Shown piece after piece: positions 19,583-30,746 of a stretch of 64,000 bases of DNA. The notes beneath the pieces were generated by a model. It searched no databases, was not told the DNA's origin, and worked only from the letters and a program-made list of their open reading frames with translations. This DNA comes from Metellina segmentata (taxonomy: Eukaryota > Arthropoda > Arachnida > Araneae > Tetragnathidae): assembly GCA_947359465.1 (NCBI GenBank), contig OX375879.1:123598486-123662485 (forward strand). The letters run 5' to 3'. Position 1 is the first letter of the stretch, and each line of letters opens with the position of its first letter. The position numbers and the translations under genes are program-made.

Positions 19583-20313
19583 TCTCTACTATTATAAAAG
19601 AAAGTGTTTGTGTGTGTATCTGTCTTTGTGGCACTGTCCTGACGAATCTATGGCACTTACAATAATGAGATTTGGCACACAGGTAATCCAAAGTTTTCTA
19701 TTGCGTCCTAATTTTAAAATTTAATCCAGGACATTTTAAAATTAATTTATTGGAATTTAATTATTGTTTTCCTTAAAATAGCTATAGTATGAAAAGATGA
19801 CGGATTCTAAATTTATTGTTTCCGTTTGATTTTCCGAGGAACGATTTCACGCGGACGAACAAAAAAACGAACAAGTAAAGCTTTAACTGTAGTTATGTAG
19901 TTCTTTTTTCTATCTCCTAGATTAAATAAATAATTTTTAAATTGTAACTTTTATATATTTCCCATAGGAGAAATCAGATTCCATTTCCTCCCAGCGAGAA
20001 GAATTCCAGCGAAGGAAAGCAAAACAAATAAAAAATTTTGACTACCATTGTTTATTTATTTTTTGTAAAATCGAGATCGATAAAGATAGATTGAAAATTT
20101 CAACGAATTTGAAATCTGGAAAATTTTATATTGGATCAATACCTAATACATTTGATTTTCTTTAAAAAAAATAACGTATCAACTGAATATCTTAAATTTT
20201 CGCAAGCGATTGTGACGTTACGCCTATTGGATCTCATCGCAATTAAATGCATAGCTATCACCGGGGTTCGCGAGCAGTGGCAACACCTCCTATTGGAGCC
20301 ACGCCGTGGCTAG
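19583..20313 (+). mobile_element. Non-autonomous Helitron with both ends
   Basis: 5' end TCTCTACTATTATAAAAG at 19583, 3' end GCCACGCCGTGGCTAG with the hairpin immediately before CTAG at 20310-20313. It lies between A (19582) and T (20314), the AT target of Helitrons, without duplication. Length 731 bp. The interior has GTGTTTGTGTGTGTATCTGT, GACGAATCTATGGCACTTAC and the AAAATTTCAACGAATTTGAA core. No Rep/helicase gene. Confidence 0.85.
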
Positions 20314-20608
20314 TTTTAAATTAAAACGTTGTTATTATTTAGCAAAATATACTTTTTTTTATAAAAGTTCCTTGTAAACTACATTTTTTGTTCGGCCCTC
20401 CGGCTGATGCTAGGCCGTCGGGAGAGCTTGCACGCGAACGGAGAAACGGTCGTTTCATTGAATGACGCGTGTAAACGAAGGGCTGTTAGAAAGATGGACG
20501 AAATCGAGCCCATTTTCGTGTCCACAGGATGGAATTTCCAAGAGAAAGTGCGATTGATTCAATGTCTTACATGCATTAAACGTTCTCTTAATTGTTTTTA
20601 TTTGTGAA
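20314..20608. other. Stretch between two Helitrons
   Basis: A GC-richer segment with a 66-codon open frame (20407-20607) of no recognised family. Nothing else seen. Confidence 0.35.
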
Positions 20609-20935
20609 CTAGCCACTGCGTGGTCAGCACAAGTGTGACAGCCCGTTCCTGTAGCAGTTCTTTTCGTATGCTGATTCCTACGTGTTCCGTGCTGTCGAAA
20701 ATCGCAAAATCTGCTGCTTTATTCGATGTAGTATGACGCCACATTCCGGAAAGGACAAAGGTGAAAAACTAATAAATTAATTTTAAAATGTTCTAGATTA
20801 AATTTTAAAATTCGGTCTGGACACAAAAATCTCAAAAAAATAGGACAACCTGTGTGCCAAATTTCATTATTGAAATTGCCTTAGATTCGTCAAGACACTG
20901 ATTACAAAAAAACACTTCTTTTATAATAGTAGAGA
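20609..20935 (-). mobile_element. Short non-autonomous Helitron with both ends
   Basis: Minus orientation. 3' end CTAGCCACTGCGTGG at the left (CTAG 20609-20612, A before). 5' end at 20935, reading TCTCTACTATTATAAAAG on the minus strand, with T outside. 327 bp, the shortest intact member here. It keeps GACGAATCTAAGGCA and the AAAATTTAATCTAGAACATT segment. Confidence 0.85.
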
Positions 20936-21859
20936 TAGCAGCGCCGTTACTCACGTATCGTGTGTTATTTAAATCCATTTACAAGGAATTTAGAATCCAT
21001 TTACAAGGAACTTAGAATCCATTTTCACATAAATCTATTTTATACCCCTAAATGAAGTAAAAGTAACATTTCATTATGACATCATGTGACCAGAACACTT
21101 TCAACGTAATGTGAACCTTTCCTCCCCTCAGAAGACTGTAATCACCCAATGGTAAGGCTATATTACATCAGTACAACACTACTGGTCAGCATCTGAGGCG
21201 TCGGGGCCAGGGGCCATATAGGCACTGACCTTCATAAGCCAATCGCGCCTGAGGTGCCATCAGTATCAATGAGCTCCATGTCTAATTACGTGTATTGGGG
21301 GGGGGAGAGGAAGCTATGAGAAACAATCTGTATTTTTATCTGTATGTTTATTTAAATAAATTAGTAATAAAAGAATCAGTAAAAAGTGTCCAGCTCAGCA
21401 ACAAAATTGAATGGCCAAACAGCCATAAAAATTGAATGCAGAGAAAAATCGAATCTGGAGAGTACAACTCCTTATCTCGAGGCTTCCTACGCAACATTTT
21501 TGTTTAGTGATTGAACAGTTCCGATACTAAAAAGTCCTACTCCTCGTAAATGCAAATTAGGTGAAAATTGCTGAGTTAACAACGTTTTCCAGGGAAACGT
21601 TTGCGGTAGAACCTCAACCAGAGTTCGTATATTGAACAATTTTTCTCTGATATCCCATCCTAGGATGAGATTTCACGTGCTTTGACCAACGTCATTGTAG
21701 CCGAAGTGTGATCGATTAAGCTTTGTATATAAATGTAAATAAAAACTCAATAGTCAAGAATATTGGTTAATTTATTTAGAGCCAAACGGCACAGTACTAT
21801 AAAATTTTAATTGGAGACACCTGAAACTCCAATTAGCGTTTCAAAAAAAATTGAACTTT
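20936..21859. other. Mixed stretch with a short tandem repeat
   Basis: TTAGAATCCATTTACAAGGA repeats about three times at 20973-21030 in decaying form. A run of 12-13 G follows near 21297. The remainder is unassigned; the right part (from 21700) may be leader or LTR sequence of the decayed gypsy element that follows. Confidence 0.4.
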
Positions 21860-22075
21860 TTTCGTGCCAACCTGGTTGTTGAAACTTTACGAGATTTTGA
21901 ATTCGAAGCGAAACTTGTGGAAATTGTCCATCGAGCCAACCTGGCTGCTGAAACTACGTGTTATTGAAACCTGTGGAAATTGTCCATCGAGCCAACCTGG
22001 CTGCTGAAACCTGTATTGCTGAATTCGAAGCAACACCTGCGGAACTGTTCATCGAGCCAACCTGGCTGTGCTAGA
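21860..22075. repeat. Tandem repeat containing GAGCCAACCTGGCTGCTGAAAC
   Basis: About four units: GCCAACCTGGTTGTTGAAAC near 21868, then GTCCATCGAGCCAACCTGGC near 21925, 21983 and (as TTCATCGAGCCAACC) near 22046. GAATTCGAAGC occurs between some units. Spacing varies from 58 to 63 bases. It lies before the gag of the decayed gypsy element, where gypsy-A also carries tandem leader repeats. Confidence 0.7.
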
Positions 22076-22254
22076 ATAAAGGTGTGTCAAGTACCTAACT
22101 ACTTCTGGTGTTGCCTGTGCTCGGGGAAACCTTCCGAAGGTGTGTCCTTACTGAGAGAGAATTCAAATTAGAAAAATTGCGTATAGCGGCAGGAAATCTA
22201 ACTCGCGAATCGACCCCTCTAGAATCAACCACGAACCTCTAGAGAACCTCTCTG

Positions 22255-23890
22255 GGAATAAAAATATATATACCTAATTTTAATCTAGACGAAACGGATA
22301 TTAGTCTGTATCTCACTACTTTTGAAAGGCAGGCTAGAGGCGCGTCGATAGACAAAGAGGAGTGAATAACTCAACTAATAGCATTGCTTTCTATAGAAAT
22401 CGGGCAAATCATTGTCGGAGAGACGCAAGACGAGTCTAAGACATATACAGATGCTAAGAATATCCTTTTAAATAGGTACAAGCTGGGCCCCGAAGTATTT
22501 AGAGTAAAAATCGTGCATCACACGCGGAAAACGAGCAGTTGTTGGCGAGATTTCGCCTCTGAATTGGAAAACTATATGGAAGGATGTGCTGAAGGTCTAG
22601 GGATAGACACGTATGAAAAGTTGAAAGCGCTTATAATAGCCGACCAAATGAAACGCAAAGCCGTGCCGGAAGCGAGGGAGCATTTCATTGACACATGGGG
22701 ATAAATTGTTTCGCCACTTGAGTTGGCAGACAAATTAGACCAATTCGAAACGGTCAGACAAAACTTTCGGAAACCTATGTCAGGTGAAAAGAGAGAGTTT
22801 CAGGGTGTTAAGAAATCCATAAAAAGAAAAGGGAAATTTTGGGAGAAGGGTAGAAAGACCCCCTGCTTCTCCGGAAAAAGTTAATCGCTTTATCGGGCAA
22901 AAGAATTTGACAATAGGAGACCACTGCGCTGTTACGAGTGTAATAGCTTAGATCATCTCTGACCTTTATGTCCTAAACTGAAAGAGAGAAGATCAAGAGA
23001 GATAAATCAATTGAGGTTAGTTGATGGTTTAAAAGAGGATTTTTTGAACCTTATACAAGCGTAGGATCGGTAAACGGTCGTGAGTGTGAAATTCTTAGGG
23101 ACTCTGGGGCAAGCATAGATTTAACTAGCGTTAATTATGCCCCAAAAGAAACGGGTGGGTGAGCTAGTCTGGGTGCGTACCCCACTTGATTCGCAATCCA
23201 AGTGTCTACCTGTTGCGAGAGTCAAATTAGAGGGGAATTTTGGGAGGGTTATTACAAAGGCGACAGTGGTAGACAAAAATTTATGTCAGAATAGATACTT
23301 ACTTAGAACTTACTGCAGAACTAATACACCGATTATCTGCGAATGGAAAGAAAATACTGGCTAAGATTAATGCTGTCACGATAGAGAAAGGGTTGTAGAG
23401 GATAAACGAAAACAGCGTGTTGACAATAAACACTCCTCATGACGAGTGCATTGTTAAGGAGGGATCACATAGCGAAAGCGATGTAATGGAAGAAAACTAC
23501 TTCCCTCGGAATGATAGCACAGGAAGAGAAAATCAGGCACTGATTGATTGCGCGCCCGAGCAGCTTAGAGACAGGCAGCGAAAATGGGAAACCTTGAGTG
23601 GGATTTGGAAAGGTTTAGGGGCAGAGGACAAAAAGATATGCGAAGAATATGTAGTTGAGAACGGATTACTGTATAAAATCCTAAAGGAAAAGATCGGGGA
23701 GGATAGAAAGCTATTTGTTGTCCCAGCAGAATATAGAATGAGGATAATGGGACTTGTACACGATGAATTAGCGGTGCATGCCGGTATGTTTAAAACGAAA
23801 GATAGGTTCGGGTTTATTGGCCTAGTTGCAAAAAATATATAGAAAATTACGTAAGGACGTGAGACTCCTGCCAGAGAGTAGGAAAATCCT
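22255..23890 (+). pseudogene. Decayed Ty3/gypsy element (gypsy-D)
   Basis: Gag: FNLDETDISLYLTTFERQA-like sequence near 22280, then RYKLGPEVFRVKIVHHTRKT, CWRDFASELENYMEGC and ALIIADQMKRKAVPEAREHF (22384-22700), matching the SCAN-like gag of gypsy-A. A zinc-knuckle relic with a normal His (CYECNSLDHL, 22935) carries a stop. The protease relic ILRDSGASIDLTS is near 23090, in another frame than 23137-23364 (LPVARVKLEGNFGRVI). From 23610 ENGLLYKILKEKIGEDRK and MGLVHDELAVHAG resemble the start of an integrase zinc region. Reverse transcriptase is absent, so there was an internal deletion as well as frameshifts and stops. Confidence 0.7.
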
Positions 23891-24117
23891 CTGATAAAAA
23901 GAAAGCGCCGATGAAACAATTGGCATAACTGTTAAAATGAAAACCTTTAATAGTTGCTAGAAACCGCAGTTACTGAATATGTTTAACATTCATAGTTAAC
24001 TGTTCAAAATAGAAAACAACACCGTGTGTCCAGCAAAAAAGGTGGCTAGGTTAGACACGTGATTTCCTTCCAAAGTAAAAAAGACTGTGAATCATCCATA
24101 TTTCTTACGAATTCCCA
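23891..24117. other. Stretch without recognised feature
   Basis: No coding similarity or repeat seen between gypsy-D and the Helitron fragment. Confidence 0.3.
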
Positions 24118-24803
24118 ATTGGTTTACTTCGCAAACCAAATGGGAATTCGTAGCCTATTAGATAACGGCGTTGCCCGTGGTGTTGGTTTGCTTCGCAGAC
24201 CAAATGGGAATTCGTAGTCTATTAGACAACAGCCATCACGGCGTTGCGCGTAAACTAACACCACGTGCAACGCTCATTGTCAAATGCGGCCAAATTCGAA
24301 TTGCGAAGAGATCCAATCGGTGTGACGTCACAATATCTCTCGAAAATATAAATATTTAACTGAAAAATTAATTATTAAAAGAAAATAAAATGTATAAGGT
24401 ATTTATCTTGGGTAAATTTTTTCGCAGATTTCAAATCCGTTAAAAATTTTACTCTATCTAAGGAGATAGAAAACTACATAACTCCAGTTTAAACTTTTTA
24501 TTTGTTTTGTTCTTCGGCTAAAAGCGTTCCTCCGCAAAATCAAACGAAAACACGGAAAAAATAAATTTAGAATCTGTTATATCTTTAAGGTGCTGCCATT
24601 CTAGAGAAAACCAATAATATTTTAATGCTATTAAATTAATATTTGAATGTTCTAGATTGAATTTTAAAATTCGGTCGCGATAGAAAAATTGCAAAAAAAT
24701 CAGACTATCTGTGTGAAAAATCCCATTTTTGTAAGTGCCATAGATTCGTCAGGATTGTCCACACAGGCAGACAGACAAACACTAGCTTTTATAAAAGTAG
24801 AGA
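24118..24803 (-). mobile_element. Helitron fragment with intact 5' end
   Basis: Minus orientation. The 5' terminus is at 24803 (minus strand TCTCTACTTTTATAAAAGCT) with T outside. The interior matches the family: GATTCGTCAGG, TTCTAGATTGAATTTTAAAA, TTTCAAATCCGTTAAAAATT and TGTGACGTCACAATATCTC. The left part holds two tandem copies (24121-24175 and 24184-24245) of a unit with GGTTTGCTTCGCARACC and AAATGGGAATTCGTAG. The final CTAG hairpin end is not found, so the 3' end is truncated or altered. Confidence 0.7.
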
Positions 24804-25113
24804 TTCGTATTAATCTAACACGAATCTAAATTCTCAGTATTAACATGGAGCTCAAATACATTTCAGGTTAAACTTTTTATTATACGTTGATGCGTTAAAT
24901 AATACGCTCAATTTACAATTTTCGTACAATGTACTACACTGCTTGACAATTGCTAAGGAACAACAGATTTATGCAAAACTGCGATTCGGAAAGCCGATTA
25001 ATCGTAGGAAATGTAAGTGCACAGTGTGCTGTAGAACAAGGTCTCTTATCTGTATAAAAGACAGCGCACACGAGCTGTTTATCAATTGAAATTTCAAACA
25101 GTGAAGTATCTAC

Positions 25114-25637
25114 TGTACCATATGGTACTAGCCGACCCTTTTCCCTAACACGTGGACGCTGGAATGTTTCGGAATGCGAAAACAACTTCAGACTTTGCAC
25201 GTGCGGCTCCTCGGCGGCCCATTTGATCCATTCACAGCTGGAGTTTCCGTCGGTTCCCGAATCCCATGTAAGGGATCAAGTTTTTGCGGTGGGGGACTCA
25301 AGTCGGCATGACAGACGGTTTTCGCATCTGTGTGGGGGTGTTTCTGTTCTGGAGAGGACATAAACATCTCTAGAGGGCTCGGAATTCACCCCCCTCTCGT
25401 TGTCAGCGGCGGTTCTGCGAAGCGAACGTGGATTTTAGGAGGATTCGGACTCGAGCTTCGACGAGAGACAGACGTCTCTGTTTTGCCAATTTTGTTACTT
25501 TGGCTTCAGGCAGGTTTCGGTTGTCGATGGCTGTGCCCATAATTATCTTTTTAAATTTTCTTGTAAATATTTAATTTATGTAAATAAATAGTTTTATTTT
25601 AAACCAGCTGTCCGTCAAATTCTTACATGACGGTACA
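25114..25637. mobile_element. Solo LTR of an LTR retrotransposon
   Basis: Begins TGTACCATATGG and ends GACGGTACA, so TG...CA with TGTACC/GGTACA inverted ends. CTAC is duplicated exactly at 25110-25113 and 25638-25641; Tc1 copy 2 shows the empty site (TCTACAGAAAATC). AATAAATAG sits near 25585. It probably arose by recombination between two LTRs. No other copy is in the window, so the family is unknown. The 70-codon open frame inside is not a gene. Confidence 0.8.
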
Positions 25638-25679
25638 CTACAGAAAATCACGATTTAAGGTTTTAAAAGCCGTTCAGAT

Positions 25680-26690
25680 AAATTACCTCTTGTGATACAA
25701 GTATCAAATGGAGAATGTCCGTAAGGCATCATTTGAGTGAATGTGACCGTGGGCGAGCAGATGGGCAAATTGTCACCCAAGTTGCTGCAGCATTGCGTGT
25801 CAAAAAGCGTTATTTCGCGGTAATAAAGAGCCACGGAAGGTGGAAGTGCTTTGAGAAAGCATGTTTCTGGTCTTGATAGGAACACCACACCCAGAGATGA
25901 TGCACATATATCCATAACAGCAATAAGGAACAAACATCTCACTCCGGGATAGATTGCTTCAAAGCTTGCAACCGCTACCGGCACTCGTGTATCTGCCAAA
26001 ACAATTTCTTGTTGATTAAATCAAGCTGCTTGTATGCACGGAATCTTGTTAAGTGCGTTCCGTTACAACCACGCCATAGTCGGAAAAAATTACGCTGGTG
26101 TAAAGAACATATTTGTTGGAATCATTAATAGTGGTTCAGAGTCATGTTCTCCGACGAATCCCGATTCTCTGAGAAGAGGGATTTTGGACCAAACTACTGT
26201 GGAGTGAGAGGGGTACACACCACAGAATGTGAGTAAGGTTGATCGTTCTGGCCGAGGGGTCATGGTGTGGGCAGGCATTATGCATAATGGCAGAACAGAC
26301 CACACATCTTTGACCCAGGTGCCTTTACGTCACAGCGGTATTGCACGGAGATTCTCCGGGGTCATGTTCGTTTATTTCGGGGTGCAGTGGGCCCAGACTT
26401 TCTTTTCATAGGTGAAAATGTATTCCCACACAGGGCAGTTGATGTCACTGAGACACTAAAGAGCGAAAATATGGAGGGCTTGGAATGGTTTGCATATTCA
26501 CCGGACTTAAATCCTATTGAACATGCTTAGGATGATCTTTGTAGACGTGTTTCACAAAGGAATCACACCCATCCTAAACTGTGCAGGCGCTCAAAATTGT
26601 TTTGAGAGAGCGATGGGACAATATTCCCCTAGCACTCCTCGACTGTTTAGTGGAGAGCATGCATATCAGATGCTAAATGTACATTAATGT
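25680..26690 (+). pseudogene. Broken Tc1-like transposase (copy 1)
   Basis: Recognisable pieces: TRDDAHISITAIRNKHLTPG-like sequence near 25893, VMFSDESRFSEKRDFG near 26141 (first catalytic Asp), GVMVWAGIMHN near 26257, and WFAYSPDLNPIEHA near 26490 (catalytic Glu), followed directly by TAG. Compared with copy 2 it has its own stops and indels; the second catalytic block (QDNA) is not evident. Confidence 0.7.
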
Positions 26691-26958
26691 GCAAGGAGGC
26701 CTCACTTCATACTGAGTGACTATATCTGTCATGAATCCGGATAGAAAGAAAAATTTTCAGACTTTGGAAATTCTCAAGGCGCAGATTTTTTTCTTTTTAT
26801 TAGCGTGCTATTCCATGTGCCAAAATCTGTAACATTTTGCGTTATACTTAATGCATAGTATCTTAATTAAATGCATACTAAATTTCGTTTCTTTGCTCAA
26901 TGAATATAATTAATTATTTTTAAAATTGTGTTTGTTCCTTAGCAATTGTAAAGCAGAA

Positions 26959-27702
26959 TCAAGCAGACGTTTTGATCTAGTATGTATTTGAATAGCTGTG
27001 GTTTACATAACAATATAGTAGGCAATCTGAATGTAAAGTTTGCACGTAATGTTTGAAATGTGAAATAATATATTTTTAACGCCATCCGAAATGATGAACA
27101 AAGAGAACATAAAGTGAAAAACCGAACAAAAGATCTTACTAAAAGAAGATAGTGAAAAAATATCCGAGCGGAAAAAGAGGACATATTTTCTTTAAAAGAG
27201 ATGTTCTGACAACCTTAACTGAATATATGGTGTATATAGTCTTCCCATTGTTTATCGAAATCTGAAGTTGTAATAAAAAACTTGTTAAAAAAGATAGCCG
27301 CATTTTAGAAATCAAACCAACCGAATCAAAATCATGGCTGCGCTACCGACTGTAGATGGAATCAACAGAACAAATCAAAGCTCTGATGCGGTTTTAAAGG
27401 AAGCAATCGAGCCTGTTTTTGTGCGGTGGCGTCAGAATACGTGGGCGCGATTGCTTTATTGTCTTTCAAATTTATTTATTTTTTTTAATGCGAGTGTTCT
27501 GCGGGGCACGGAACTTGGATCCTTTCCAAGTGTTCCGCCTCAAGGTCAGAGCCGGGAGAAACTTACAGACAGATTCAACTGGTTTCAGGACAAGTGACAC
27601 AAGAGGGAATTTCCGCTCAGCTGACGGGTTTCTCTTGATGGACGGTTTCAATTGAAACATAACCGTACGATAGGACAATTCTACACAGCAGGATTTTGGG
27701 CC
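26959..27702. other. Stretch without recognised feature
   Basis: An ATG frame at 27334-27597 (MAALPTVDGINRTNQSSDAV) has some protein-like character at the start but becomes low-complexity. Overlapping frames exist on both strands. I cannot support a gene here. Confidence 0.35.
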
Positions 27703-27822
27703 TCGGAAGACCAGTTGGAAGGGCAACGGATAAGCGACCGGAGGGTTGAGAGTTCGAAACTCACTCCAACCAAAGACTCGTGTACGTGGAGGTTGGGGTG
27801 GCTGGTTCACGTTTAATCTTCT
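27703..27822 (+). mobile_element. Third SINE-family copy, with a different head
   Basis: GAGTTCGAAACTC near 27750 serves as box B. After it, GTGTACGTGGAGGTTGGGGT and GGCTGGTTCACGTTTAATC match the start of the SINE body at 12545-12590 (GTAAACGTATGG, GGCGGCTGGTGCACCTTAA). The head differs from that of the 12466 copy and the body is cut after about 60 bases. Confidence 0.55.
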
Positions 27823-29027
27823 ATGATCTCAAATGTGTGTTGTTGACGAAATTTCTCGTAAGAATTGCTCTTCTCGATCGAAATCTTTTTTTGCAAGATC
27901 CCTTATTACTTGTTGGACCAGTCATAACAATGGCTAAAGTATTTTTGCAAATCTTTGACTCAGAAAAACTGATTGGCATGACGAATTGCCTATTCCCTTA
28001 GCCCAGCAATAGACATAATTTTCGGCTGCACTCCAAAAGATTGAACATTTCTAAATACCTAGATTTGTTAAATACAAACAAACAGGAATAATTAATGTGT
28101 ACGGATTCGCCGATGCTTCAGAGTCAGGTTTTGAAGCACCTTTCAACATCCAAACTGTAGCTGGTGGAGAATCAGCTGAATGTCAATTACTATGCAGCAA
28201 ATCACATGTTTTCCCTTTTAAAAACAATTACTAAACCTAGACTTGAACTGTCTTCTTTTACAGTCGGTGAACAAAGTTCTAGCTGATCTCAGGCTAGAAA
28301 TTAACCAAGTGAACTTGTGGCCCGACTCTACGATTGCCCATGGTCGGATAAATACACCTCCTCATCAATTAAACACCTTCGTCAGCAACAGTGTGTCTCA
28401 AATTCAGCGACTGAGTGAGCAGCAAAAGTGGGGACATGTTTCAACAACCAACAAAATAATGCGGACATAATTTCCAGAGGAATGTATGCTGAGGAGCTAC
28501 TTTCGAAGCAGATATGTTGGAAGGGTTCACCATTCCGTTAAAAGAGTCAACAATCCCTCTTGCAGATCCCGTGAACAGTACTGTGGACAATCAGTATCTG
28601 ATTGAACTTAAGCGTACTGAAGAATTGGCTCTGGCTGTAACCATGAAAAACACCATCGTAAATGAAATCGTATGTTTTAAACCAACAATTACACAAAACT
28701 AATTATAATCTTAAGTTATATTTACAATTTTCTTAGGGATTACAAATGGTCGAATATCATTAAGCATTCAAACACGGGAATTTCTCATGTCGAGAAACAT
28801 AATAGATAGGATCCAGGCAGTTAATTTCAGGGAAGAAATATCCCTACTAAAGAAAGGTTTGTCTATCCCCTTGAGGGGGGAGGAATTAAGTTAAAGCTTT
28901 TACATCCCCTTTTTAGATAAACAGGGTCTACTTCGAGTGGGTGGTAGGCTGAGTAAAGCCAATTTGAATTATGATCACAAGCATCCTATAATATATATTA
29001 TTTTTCCTGTTGGCCTCGAATTAACTA

Positions 29028-30490
29028 CACTGCTTGACAATTGGTAAGGAACAACCGATTTATGCAATTCGGAAAGCCACTCAATCGTAGAAAATGTAAG
29101 TGCAGAGGGTACTGTAGAGCAAGTTTTCGGATCTGTATAAAAGACAGCGCAAACGAGTTGTTTACTAATTTAAATTTCAAACAGTAAATTATCTACAGAA
29201 AATCACGATTTAAGGTTTTGAAAGACGTTCAGATAAATTCCGTCTTGTGGTGCAAGTATCAAGTGGAGAATGTCCGTAAGGCATCATTTGAGTGAATGTG
29301 ACCGTGGGCGAGAAGTTAGGGCGGCTCGAAGCTGGGCAAAGTGTCACCCAATGTTGCCGTAGCAATGCTTGTCAAAAAGCGTTGTTTCGCGGTAACAAAG
29401 AGCCGCGGAAGGTGGAAATGCTTTGAAAAAGCATGTTCGTGGTCGTGATAGGAGCACCACACCAAGAGATGATGCACATATATCCAAAACAGCAATAAGG
29501 AACAAACATCTCACTCCGGGACAGATTGGTTCAGAGCTAGCAACCGCTACCGGAACTCATGTATCTGCCAAAACAATTTCTCTGCGATTAAATCAAGCTG
29601 CTTGTATGCACGGAAGCTTGTTAAGTGCGTTCCGTTACAACCACGACATCATCGGGAAAAGTTACGCTGGTGTAAAGAACATATTCGTTGGAATCCTCAA
29701 CAGTGGTCCAGAGTCATGTTCTCGGACGAATCCCGATTCACCGTGAAGAGGGATTTTGGACACCAACTACTGCAGAATTCTCATGAGGTTGATCGTTATG
29801 GCCGAGGGGTCATGGTGTGGGAAGGCATTATGCATAATGACTACACATCTTTGACGCTGGTGCCTTTACATCACAGCGGTATTGCAAAGAGATTCTCCTG
29901 GGCCATGTTCGTTTATTTCGGGGTGCAGTGGGTCCAGACTTTCTGTTCATGGGTAACAATGTAGGCCCACACAGGACAGTTGATGTCTCTGAGACACTGT
30001 AGAACGAACATATTGAGCGCAAGGAATGGCTTGCGTATTCACCAGACTTAAATCTTATTGAACATGCTTAGGATGATCTTTGTATACGTGTTTCATAAAG
30101 AAATCACCTACCCCAAACTATGCAGGTGCTCAAAATTGCTCTAGGAGAGGAATGGAACATTATCCCCCAAGCACTCCTCTACTGTTTAGTGGAGAGCATG
30201 CGTAGCAGTTGCTAAATGTGCATTAGTGAGCAAGGAGACCTCACTTCTTACTGAGTGATTATATCTGTCATGCCTCCGGACAGAAAGAACATTTTTCGAG
30301 TTTGGAAATTGCTCCAAGGAGCATATATTTTTATTATCTTGCTTTTCCATGTACCAAAATCTGTAACATTTTGCATTATACTTAATGCATAGTATCTTAA
30401 TTAAATATATACTGTTTCGTTTCTTTAATCAATGAATATTATTAATTACTTTAAAAATTGTGTTTCTTCCTTAGCAATAGTCAAGCAGTG
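29028..30490 (+). mobile_element. Tc1-type element, copy 2, both ends and TA duplication
   Basis: CACTGCTTGACAATTGGTAA at the left and TTAGCAATAGTCAAGCAGTG at the right, with TA outside on both sides (29026-29027, 30491-30492). It is 1463 bp, inserted in the BEL/Pao relic. A TATAAAAGACAGCGCAAACG segment near 29133 could be its promoter; the same segment is in copy 1. Confidence 0.85.
29350..30200 (+). pseudogene. Broken Tc1-like transposase (copy 2)
   Basis: 29423-29746 covers the second half of the DNA-binding region (RDDAHISKTAIRNKHLTPGQ, THVSAKTISLRLNQA). After a frame change, 29602-29964 covers QWSRVMFSDESRFTVKRDFG and GRGVMVWEGIMHN. The Glu block reads WLAYSPDLNLIEHA near 30030 and is followed by TAG. 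As in copy 1, PDLNPIEHA-TAG is seen, so that stop was probably inherited from a common non-autonomous source. Confidence 0.75.
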
Positions 30491-30746
30491 TATAGTATGA
30501 TTATGGAATATTTCCATAAACGGCGATTTACATGTTGGACCTCAAAGACAAAATACTGTTCGGCAAATCTTTTGGCCAATTAATGGTAGTAATTTAGCTC
30601 GATCTGTAGTTCACCATTCTCTCCAATGTTATAGATTGAAACCAAAAAGTGAACACCAATTAATGGGTAACTTCCACTCGAACGAGTTGTTTCCAAGTCT
30701 TCCATTTTACAATACTGGGTGGGATTCGTGTGGACCATTTTAATTA

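Larger units (their letters stand above)
24937..26958 (+). mobile_element. Tc1-type element, copy 1, carrying a solo LTR
   Basis: Left end TA + CACTGCTTGACAATTGCTAA (24935 onward). The right end near 26930-26958 reads TTCCTTAGCAATTGTAAAGC, the degraded inverse. Sequence agrees with copy 2 (29028-30490) except for a 524-bp LTR at 25114-25637. The transposase reads on the plus strand and is broken. Confidence 0.8.
27885..30735 (+). pseudogene. BEL/Pao pol relic, split by Tc1 copy 2
   Basis: Pieces on the plus strand: DPLLLVGPVITMAKVFLQIF (27897), the region after the reverse transcriptase; DELPIPLAQQ-like sequence (27985); GIINVYGFADASESGF (28091), an RNase H-like block; VNKVLADLRLEINQVNLWPD and IQRLSEQQKWGHVSTT (28260-28450); and RGMYAEELLSKQ (28479). 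After the Tc1 element, SVVHHSLQCYRLKPKSEHQL-type sequence and MGNFHSNELFPS, then VGFVWTIL, represent the integrase start (30607-30735). Multiple frameshifts and stops are present. It is unrelated in position to the BEL/Pao gag at the window start. Confidence 0.75.

Noticed and set aside
21860..22075. CRISPR-like array
   Set aside because: Regular repeats, but the spacers are themselves related, the genome is eukaryotic and no cas genes exist. It is a tandem repeat in a retrotransposon leader.
25330..25542. Coding frame inside the solo LTR
   Set aside because: Lies wholly in an LTR with exact ends and has no domain.
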